From Mycoplasmopsis agassizii (lineage in GTDB: Bacteria > Bacillota_I > Bacilli_A > Mycoplasmatales > Metamycoplasmataceae): 64,000 nucleotides of DNA. The translations under genes were made by a program, and so were the position numbers. Shown piece by piece: positions 56,311 to 64,000 of this stretch (position 1 is its first letter; the number at the start of each line of letters is the position of its first letter). The stretch covers positions 186,001 to 250,000 of the forward strand of contig NZ_NQMN01000002.1 in the NCBI RefSeq assembly GCF_002272945.1, given 5' to 3'. The notes beneath the pieces are model-generated. The model was not told the DNA's origin and ran no database searches. It worked only from the letters and a program-made list of their open reading frames with translations.

Positions 56311-56337
56311 TTAGCACAAAACACCCGAGAGTGCTAA
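56311..56337. promoter_or_regulatory. CIRCE operator (HrcA site) of dnaJ
   Basis: TTAGCACAA-N9-GAGTGCTAA. The right half matches the CIRCE consensus perfectly; the left half has two mismatches (AA for TC). Binding site of the heat-shock repressor HrcA. Confidence 0.9.
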
Positions 56338-56430
56338 ATGATATTTATATTTTTTAAACTGCAAGTTTTCAGATTTTTTAGAGAAAAAGCAGAAAATTTT
56401 TAGTTGTTATCTAGAAAAATGGAGAATAAA

Positions 56431-56451
56431 AAAACACCATTAAGGTGTTTT
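56431..56451 (-). terminator. Terminator of the lplA-hydrolase-membrane protein cluster
   Basis: AAACACC/GGTGTTT stem with T run on the minus strand, directly behind the last gene. Confidence 0.82.
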
Positions 56452-56452
56452 A

Positions 56453-56911
56453 CTAAACTGGTTTTTTGTCAATTTTCATTGCCACAATTCAGGTTATTAA
56501 AGTCGAAACAAATAAACCAATATAAAAGAAAAGCATGAACCAATATAATCAAGCAGCTTGTACTTGTAAAATGCTGACAACTATATAAAGAGCAATCGCT
56601 GCAAATTGTAAAATTACAAAGATTCTTAACAGTATTGGTATCGCTTTAAATGTCAAGGACATGAATAAAGTTCTTATAAAAACAGCAACTAAAATTATTC
56701 AAGTTATAATATTAGTTATGATTGTAAATAGCCAATTTACAAGCATTGGGTTGCTAGCAATAAAGTCACCCACAGTCTGATTTGAATTTTGTATTCTTGT
56801 AATAATATCATCACGATAATGAAGAGCAACAATTGCTCCAATTACAAAAAATGCAAGAATAATTATTGCGATGAAATTCCTTCTCGCACGTTTTCTAAAT
56901 CCAACAAACAT
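56453..56911 (-). CDS. Membrane protein, function unknown
   Basis: 152 residues from ATG 56911, 3 nt after the hydrolase stop. Basic N-terminus and about four hydrophobic segments (near 12-32, 55-85, 95-115, 120-145); three UGA Trp codons in the second half. No family recognised. Last gene of the minus-strand cluster. Confidence 0.7.
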
Positions 56912-56914
56912 GAA

Positions 56915-57748
56915 TTAACTCCAGTCCTTATTTGCTATTATTTGTAGCATTTTATTTTCAATAATTTCGGCACATCTTTTTATTTGATCAAAGAAAATTG
57001 CGTGCCCTGCATTGTGAATAATTTCCAATTTTATATTTAGTTCTTGACTTATCTTTTGTAGTTGAATAAGTGGAACATATAAATCATTTTCTGCAGCAAC
57101 AATAGTAATTTTTTTACTATTGTTTTTAAAAGATAAATGAGAATAATTTTCTAAAAAATTCTTATCAAACATCTCTTCAAGTAAATTTGAATATTTTTCA
57201 TATTTTATTTTTGAAGCTGCCACACTTTGAATTGCTAAGCGATCAACACTACTTAAATATTGTGGTATCTTTGTGTAAGATAAATTTAATAAAGATGTTT
57301 TTGCCTGCTCTAAAGTTTGAGGTATTAATCAAGTTTTTACTTCATCAATATTTTGCTCTTCATCTGCAAAATAATTATGTGGTGCAAAAAATAAGGCTTC
57401 ATCCACGATGCCATCATTTAATACTTTTAAGGTTGGAATTGCTCCCATAGAATGACAAATTATTAAGTCAATTTTAATACCTAATTCTTTAATAAAATTT
57501 TTGACAAAAGGAATTAATTCATTAATGTCTGCAACCTTATTAATTTCAGGATTTGAGTTATGAGAATGACCGTGATATGGAAGGTCTAAAGTTATTAGAT
57601 CATAACTTCTTTTAAACTGCAAAACTTGGATGATTGTTGAGTAACTTGCACCAAAGCCGTGAACGAACAAAACCTTCGGTTTACCGTTGTTTTCGATTGC
57701 ATAACGCGTTGTTCATTCACCAAATTGTAGCTTTTTAATTTCGTACAT
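56915..57748 (-). CDS. Alpha/beta hydrolase
   Basis: 277 residues. F-V-H-G-F-G-A (oxyanion loop), L-D-L-P-Y-H-G-H-S, nucleophile elbow C-H-S-M-G, a late Asp (A-A-E-N-D-L-Y-V-P) and His (N-A-G-H-A-I-F-F). A complete catalytic triad is therefore visible. Esterase or lipase-like with unknown substrate; such mycoplasma enzymes may release fatty acids. ATG overlaps the lplA stop by 1 nt. Confidence 0.88.
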
Positions 57749-58743
57749 TAAACCTCTTTTTTACCCATGATTAAATCAATTATTTCTTCCAAAGTTATTG
57801 TTCCAAAATAATCTGAATATTTAAATTTTGCTAGTGTTTCATATATCTTGTTTCGGTTATATTCAACACCAATTAAAGCGCTAGAAATATCTTCAGTATC
57901 TGTCTGACTTAAGTAGTCTCCTTCAAATTTAAAATTCTCAAAACGAGAATTTTTTACGGTGTAATTTACCTTCATAATTCCACCTTCAAATTTGTCTTCA
58001 TTACTTACTTCAAACAATGGACTCTTTCCATAAATTCATTGATGAGAAGATTTTTCAGCTGCTAAAGATGCTCATTTTAAAGCGTATCTTTCATAAGGAA
58101 TTTCAAATTTTTGAGCATCATATTTTTCAATAAATCAATTAACTAATTGCTTCTTAAAATCAGAAACTTCCATAGGTTTTTTTAATAAAGAATTAATTGA
58201 TGCTACTCTCTGGCTAATTGATTTAATTCCTTTTGATTTTAATTTTAAGGGATTAACTCTTAAAACTTTTTGCATCACATCTAAATTAATATTTATTAAA
58301 ATTGTACCATGATGAACCATTCTAGATGGAGTTGCATATTGTGCATTTCCACTAACTTTAAAACCATTAACTGATAAGTCATTTCTACCTTTATAAGCAA
58401 CTTCTAAACCTAATGATTCAAGAAATTCTACAACTGGTTTTAAGAAGGTTTCATAGTTACCTTTTGAATGAGTAATATATGAAAAATTAATGTTACCCAT
58501 ATCTTGATAAACAGCTCCACCACCTGAAATTCTTCTAAAGATTTTGACATCGTTTTCATGTGCATAATCTAGATTAACTTCTTGATAAGCATTTTGATTT
58601 CTACCAATAAAAACTGTATGATCATTTTGATAAAAAAAGACAACATCATCTTTAATTTCAGGGTCTCTTAAAATCAATTCTTCTAAAGTTAAATTAACAA
58701 ATGGATCTGTTGAATCGATTAATAATCACTTGACATTCTTCAT
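57748..58743 (-). CDS. lplA: Lipoate-protein ligase A
   Basis: 331 residues. R-R-I-S-G-G-G-A-V-Y-Q-D-M-G-N-I-N signature, then K-V-S-G-N-A-Q and H-H-G-T-I-L (lipoyl-AMP site), plus the C-terminal accessory domain. Attaches lipoate to E2/GcvH proteins. Its stop overlaps the hydrolase start, and the upstream small gene ends beside its start codon, so the genes form one operon. Confidence 0.93.
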
Positions 58744-59094
58744 TTATTTTTCCTCAATATAGGTATCAAAATTGCTAACTGTTAATCAACTATTTTTAAA
58801 TGATTCTAATTTATTCCCAGTTAGTTTTAAACTATCAATTCCTGATAAATAAATTTTACTAAACTCTCATTTTGGTAAGTGTTTGTTTTTGTGAAGATAA
58901 TAATAAAGATCTTCATAGAAGAACTCAAAATATTTAGTTTCACTTAATTCACTTAAATCTCGAAGAGGTCCTTTAACCTCGATTCATAAACTCTGTCAAC
59001 CAAATTTATGAACTTGAAAATCAAATGATAAATTCAGCTCTTTAGCACTTACATAATTGCTATTGCTAGAGTCTTGGTATTTTCTTTCGTACAT
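58744..59094 (-). CDS. Small protein upstream of lplA, function unknown
   Basis: 116 residues from ATG 59094, ending immediately before the lplA ATG. Rich in Tyr, Phe, Leu and Trp (three UGA); no signal peptide. Being first in the lplA operon it may have a role with the ligase, but I do not recognise it. Confidence 0.6.
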
Positions 59095-59262
59095 GTATAA
59101 ACCGCCTTTTTTTAATTATATTGAACCAGCACAAATATCACAAAAATAAATAAAAAATAAATATTTAAAAATTTGTGAAAAATTTTTCAGTTGTGCAATT
59201 TCTTTTTCCAAATTTTAAACTATTCTAATAAGATTTAATAGTGACTTTAAAAAAGGAGAAAA

Positions 59263-61446
59263 ATGAAAAAATCCCAATTTTTTGATGCCGCCGAGAAAAC
59301 TTTAGAAGCTCTTGGAGGCAAGGAAAATATTGTTGATAGTTATCATTGTGCTACTCGGCTAAGAAGTTATGTTAAAGATAAATCTAAAGTTGATGTTAAA
59401 AAGATCAAAGCTTTAGGCTTAGCCAAAGGTACAAATTGAGATGGCGATCAATTTCAGATCATTTTCGGAGCAGGAACAGTTAACAAAGTTTTTGATGAAT
59501 TTTCAAAAATGCTACCTAAAAATACTGCTTCAAATAATGATAAACCTGTAAAAAAACAAGGTTTTCACTGAGATAAAAGAAACAAGTGATACTCAAACAT
59601 CTTTTTAATGATTCGTTTTGGTGTGCGCTACTTTGCAGATATTTTTATCCCACTGATTCCAGTTTTTATCGTTGGTGGTATTTCACTAGCACTTGTAAAC
59701 TTTATAAAAGCAATTGCAGATGTAAATACTAATTACCATGCAGCAAATGCTTCGTTTGTTTTTGATATGGTTGGTGGAGCAGTTTTTGGCTTTTTACCAG
59801 CCTTCATCGGTTTTACATCGATGAAAAAGTTTGGAGGTAATCCATTTTATGGTCTAGCAATTGGACTGATCATGGTTGCCCCTAACTTAGTTAATTCTTG
59901 AAACGTAAACGGAACATTGTCAGCAATGTCAATCATTGGAGCACCAGCTAACGGATCAAGATTAGCAGATGGAAGTATTGCCACTTTTGCTTTATTCCCA
60001 GACTTTCCTGAATTTTTCCAATTCAGATTAGTAGGTTATCAAGCACAAGTTTTTCCAGTTATAGCTGTTGTTTTAATGGCTTACTTTATTGAAAAAGTGC
60101 TAAAAAAATACTTGCCAGAATTTATTGCTATTTTAGCAATTCCTCTTGGAACAGTTTTAATCACAATGTTCTTTGGTTTCTGAATCGTTGGACCAACGTT
60201 TAAATATGTTGCGATCGGCTTATCAGAAGCATTCAAGTGATTATTTAATTCAACCAACATCGCAGGATTAGGTTTTGGAGGACTAGTTTTTGCCTTCTTC
60301 TACCCATTCTTAGTTGTAACAGGGCTTCATCAAGGTTTCTTACCAATCGAGACTCAGTTAATTGCTGATCAAGGCTTCTCATGAATTACACCAGTTGCAA
60401 CCGTTTCAAATATTTCACAAGGAATGGCTGGAGCAGCAATGATAGTTTGATTCTTAATTCATAAGAAACGAACTGAAGCAATTAAACACATGCCAGGAGC
60501 AGTTTCTGCCAACTTAGGAATTACTGAGCCTGTTTTATATGGATTAAACGTTCCGTTAAAATTTGCTTTCATTGGAGCTGCAATTGGTTCAGCAGTTGGA
60601 GGTTATTGAATTGGTGCAACTCACACCGTTTCAAATTCCCTAGGTTCTGCTTCATGATTAGGATTTATCCAGTTTGACTTTACTAATAGTGGTGAAGCAT
60701 GATTAGCATACATGGCAGATAAAAATGCCATGTTGAAAAATTTAGCACCAGTTGCTAATATCGGAATTGCTTCAGCACTTGCATCTGTAGTTGCCTTTTT
60801 AGCAACCTATGGTTTAACTTTAACAAGATGAGGAAAACGAGCAATCAAAGAATTCTTTGGTGAAGCAGTTGAAGAAAAGTTAAACCGTAAACAAAGACGT
60901 GCTAAAAAAGAAGAAGTCGTTTTAGCAGGTACAAATCAAGCAGTTAACTTAGCAGCAGATACACCTAAACAAGAGTTTGAAGAACTAAAAGTTTATTCAC
61001 CAATTGCAGGAAAAATGAAAGGCATTGAAGATTTTCCAGACCCTACTTTTGCAGCTAAATTGCTAGGTGATGGGGTTATGTTCATCCCTGACCCTAGTGC
61101 AAGTACAGTTAATGTTTATGCACCAATTAGTGGTAAAGTTGAGACAGTTTTACCTACAGGTCATGCTTATGGAATTACAAATGATGATAACATTTCAGTC
61201 TTTATGCATCTTGGTGTTGACACAGTCAACTTAAATGGCGAAGGCTTTAAACCATTAATTTCTCAAGGTGATTTTGTTAAAGCAGGACAATTAATTGCTA
61301 CTTATGAAGCAAATGCTATTCGCCATCGAGTAAAAAGTGTTGATGTGGCAATGGTTGTGCTCGATGAATCACAATATAAAAACATTGAAAAACGTATGTA
61401 TCGTGATGTACAAGCAAGACAATTTGCCTTTGTAGTTAAAAAATAG
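59263..61446 (+). CDS. PTS sucrose/trehalose-type EIIBCA transporter
   Basis: 727 residues, AAGGAG SD. EIIB at the N-terminus with phospho-Cys29 (Y-H-C-A-T-R-L-R), EIIC membrane domain (about 100-515, including G-I-T-E-P-V-L-Y-G and N-S-L-G-S-A-S), Glc-type EIIA at the C-terminus with active His649 (F-M-H-L-G-V-D-T-V). Imports and phosphorylates a sugar. With GH32 and fructokinase genes downstream the substrate is most likely sucrose. Many UGA Trp codons. Confidence 0.92.
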
Positions 61447-61453
61447 ACAATAA

Positions 61454-61482
61454 AAATATTCGCTTGCTGGCGAATATTTTTT
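61454..61482 (+). terminator. Terminator after the PTS gene
   Basis: AAATATTCGC (61454-61463) with GCGAATATTT (61470-61479), T tail. Confidence 0.9.
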
Positions 61483-61493
61483 AATGCTTCAAT

Positions 61494-62006
61494 TTATTTA
61501 ATATTGTTTTTGTCTAAAACATTGTGGATCTTTTTAACATCTTCATCGATACGTTTAACATCTTTTTCAATGCGCTCGTTGAATTTGATCTGATTATCCA
61601 TAAAGTTTTCAACCTTATTATTAAATTGTTTTTGATTTTCCATAAAAACTTCTACTTTTTCGTTGAATTTCTTTTGCTCGGCATTAGTTTGTTGTTGTGC
61701 CACCATAAAAGCTTCTACTTTTTCGTTGAATTGCTTTTGTTCACCTATAAAGCCAACAACCTGTTTATTAAACTCTCTTTGCTCTGCTTGGAATGCAATT
61801 AAAATTTTTGCTAAATCTTCTACTTTCACTTTTCCTCCTGTTCTATCTATATGACCTTCTTTATATTCATTCGATGATATTGTACAAAATTTTAGATATT
61901 CATCTTTTTGAAAACAATTAATCTTTATATTCTGGTATTCAATGAACAATTCTTCAACTTTTTTGCATGCTTGTTTAGATGTTTTAAAATCTTTGTCGTA
62001 TTGCAC
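61494..62006 (-). CDS. DUF16-like coiled-coil protein 3
   Basis: 170 residues from GTG 62006 with AGGAG SD. The N-terminal 60 residues match those of the 24.1-kb protein (D-F-K-T and F-C-T-I-S at equivalent positions). The C-terminal 110 residues contain repeats of Q-K-x-F-N-x-K-V-E-x-F-M and end D-K-N-N-I-K, as the other ends K-K-N-N-I-K. A second, in-frame GTG at 61829 has a perfect AGGAGG, so a short form may exist. Lies inside the sucrose region on the opposite strand; function unknown. Confidence 0.72.
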   Translation of the reverse strand: MQYDKDFKTSKQACKKVEELFIEYQNIKINCFQKDEYLKFCTISSNEYKEGHIDRTGGKVKVEDLAKILIAFQAEQREFNKQVVGFIGEQKQFNEKVEAFMVAQQQTNAEQKKFNEKVEVFMENQKQFNNKVENFMDNQIKFNERIEKDVKRIDEDVKKIHNVLDKNNIK

Positions 62007-62202
62007 TAATTCTCCTGTGTAAATTTTTAGATTAATTTAATTATACACTAATTTCAGTTTCAAATATGTGTAGCATTTAAAAAACTGAAAAACCTAAAGC
62101 ACAATTGAAAATTAACTTTGAGATTAATTCTAAACCTCTTAAATATTAATTTAATAAAATCATTAACAGTTTAAAAAATTACATATAATAATTAACATAA
62201 AT

Positions 62203-63693
62203 ATGAAACCACATGATCAGAATTTATTTGCTTCTTGAATGAAAGAAAAAGCAAATTCTTATTTTAAAAGAAATTCTAATAACCTAGAGGAAATCAAGCA
62301 AAAACATTTACTTGCCCGTAAAGACCCTTACTTTAATGTTGTGCATTTATCTGCACATTCAGGCTTAATAAACGATCCAAATGGGTTAGTTTATAAAGAT
62401 GGAAAATACTTTATTTTTTATCAATGAAGTCCTTATTTACCACTTCATCATGTCAAAAAATGAGGTCTATATACTAGCCATAATTTATTAAGTTTTGAAG
62501 ATAAAAAACTAGGTTTAGAAATTGAAAAACACGATGAAAGAAATGGCTTATATTCAGGGGGTGCCCTACTTGATGATGATCAAAAAACCTATATTTACTG
62601 AACAGGTAATTTCAAAAAAACAACTGAATATGAAGATGATAATTCATCAATTTGAGTTGGTGAATTAATTGATGAAAAAATAGTAAATAGACATAAATTA
62701 TTTGAGACTGATAAATCTAAATTTACACGTCACTTTAGAGATCCAAAAGTTTTCAAACATGGAGAAAAATATTATTTATTTTTAGGTGTTCAAGATATTA
62801 ATTTAAAGGGTCATATTGGCGTTTATGAATCATCATTTCCTGACAAAGATTTTTCATTTAAATCAGTAATGAAAATTGAAAATTTTGATACTCAAGATAT
62901 TTACATGTTTGAGTGTCCAGACATGATTAGATGAAATGAAAATTATTTTTCACTTTTAGTTTCAACTCAAGGAAAAAAATATTTTAGAGAAAATCATGAC
63001 ATCAATTTATCACCACATGTAAATGTTTTTTTAAATGGAAAATATGATTTTGAAAAAAATATTTTTGAAGTAGATAACTATCAAATTATAGATTATGGTT
63101 TTGATTTTTATGCTTCACAAATCGTTGCTCCTAATGAAAAAACAAAAATGCTTTTTGCTTGATTAGGAATGCCTGATACTGAGCAGTATGCAACCTTTGA
63201 ACATATGTGAGCTCATAATTTATCTTTACCTAGAGAACTTTCTTTAAAAGATAATTATGTTTATTCAAAAGTTGCCAAACATTATTATGATAATCTAAAA
63301 AAATTAAATTTAGTTTTAGATGAAAATAAAAAAACTAAATTACCTTTTAGAAATGTGTTTCTGGATTTTGAAATAAAAGATGATTTTGAAATTATTTTAT
63401 GTAATGAAAAAGATGAAATATTTAAAATCAAATATCAGAATAATGATTTTGAAATTGACAAATCAAAGATGTCTTATTTACATGGAGAAAACTTCTCAAA
63501 CACTCGGAAAATACGCAATTTGCGTATAAATAAATTAGAAATTTTTTTAGATAATTCATTAATAGAAATATTTATAAATAATGGTGAATATTCTTTCAGC
63601 AGTAAATATTTTATAAGTGATGATTTATATATAGAAACTAAAAATATAAAAACAGATTTAGTTTTTGAAATACCAAAGATAGAGGTCAAATAA
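62203..63693 (+). CDS. scrB: GH32 sucrose-6-phosphate hydrolase
   Basis: 496 residues. Beta-propeller with nucleophile Asp58 (I-N-D-P-N-G), transition-state residue Asp180 (F-R-D-P), acid/base Glu237 (F-E-C-P-D) and a C-terminal beta-sandwich. Splits sucrose-6-phosphate made by the PTS into glucose-6-phosphate and fructose. The symbol assumes sucrose as PTS substrate. Its stop overlaps the start of the kinase gene. Confidence 0.9.
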
Positions 63694-64000
63694 TGATTAA
63701 AATTTTTTTACCAGGTGAAGCCCTGATTGATCAGATTAGAAAATCAGATCGTGAAATTAATAGTATTGGTGGAGCAACTTTTAATGTTGCTCACGCTTTA
63801 AGCAGATACGATTATTTAGAAACTTATTTTATCGGTGCAATTGGAAATGATAAATATGGAAAATTGATAAGTGATTTTGCTGACAAAAATAATATTAAAA
63901 AAACTTATTTAAAAACTTCAACTAAACCTACAACAATAGCAATTAAAACTCTTGCAGATAATGGTGAAAGATCATTTTTATTTGAAAGAGGCGCAGATGA
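63693..64000 (+). CDS. scrK: PfkB-family sugar kinase, probably fructokinase (partial)
   Basis: N-terminal 102 residues, cut by the window end. P-G-E-A-L-I-D, G-G-A-T-F-N-V-A-H-A-L-S-R, F-I-G-A-I-G-N-D-K-Y-G are the N-terminal PfkB/ribokinase signatures. ATG overlaps the hydrolase stop (TAATG). In this operon fructose from sucrose-6-phosphate would be its substrate. Confidence 0.85.
   Translation, partial: MIKIFLPGEALIDQIRKSDREINSIGGATFNVAHALSRYDYLETYFIGAIGNDKYGKLISDFADKNNIKKTYLKTSTKPTTIAIKTLADNGERSFLFERGAD

Noticed and set aside
1-64000. Many apparently broken genes under the standard code
   Set aside because: The breaks are UGA codons at places where Trp is expected; with translation table 4 the frames join (for example infB, cls, PTS, permease). 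Only methyltransferase copies B and C remain truly frameshifted.

Overview
The window is mollicute DNA. It is very AT-rich, and nearly every long gene reads through in-frame UGA codons at conserved tryptophan positions, so translation table 4 applies (UGA = Trp). All coordinates below are given on that basis. Abundant lipoproteins with an A-[IL]-A-C type lipobox, Lipoprotein_17 modules, P68-like binding lipoproteins, DUF16-like coiled-coil proteins and a MalK with a large insertion point to a Mycoplasma/Mycoplasmopsis-type organism. The species cannot be fixed from the sequence alone.

Layout. 1-2.7 kb: end of nusA, ylxR, infB (core translation operon). 2.8-4.0 kb: solitary cytosine-C5 methyltransferase with an N-terminal HTH. 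4.3-12.5 kb: two large modular surface lipoproteins and one smaller lipoprotein. 12.6-24 kb: an accessory island. It holds a DUF262-HNH endonuclease gene followed by three tandem EcoRI-family adenine methyltransferase genes. One of these is intact; the other two are frameshifted at a 13-bp tandem repeat. The block is flanked on both sides by two pairs of unrecognised genes (four in all) that share one C-terminal domain. It is followed by about 1.4 kb of hairpin-rich non-coding DNA that looks like three small transcription units. 24-36.4 kb: a coiled-coil protein, an ABC importer (ATPase and two permeases), four small paralogous membrane proteins, two P68-type lipoproteins and a nuclease lipoprotein, plausibly one nutrient-uptake system. 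36.4-40.3 kb: cardiolipin synthase, tRNA-Ser(GCU), a coiled-coil protein and an orphan HsdS. 40.4-53.5 kb: P-type ATPase, two UvrD/PcrA helicases, asnS, a glycosyltransferase, an RDD membrane protein, a degenerate GGDEF/EAL-like protein and DegV. 53.6-59.1 kb: amino-acid permease, dnaJ with a CIRCE operator, and a minus-strand cluster with lplA and an alpha/beta hydrolase. 59.3-64 kb: sucrose use (PTS IIBCA, a GH32 sucrose-6-phosphate hydrolase and a fructokinase cut by the window end), with a third coiled-coil gene in between.

Most remarkable are the 12.6-24 kb region (switchable methyltransferase triplet, new gene family, structured RNA candidates) and the degenerate GGDEF/EAL-like protein at 51.0 kb. 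No insertion sequence, prophage, CRISPR array or rRNA was seen.
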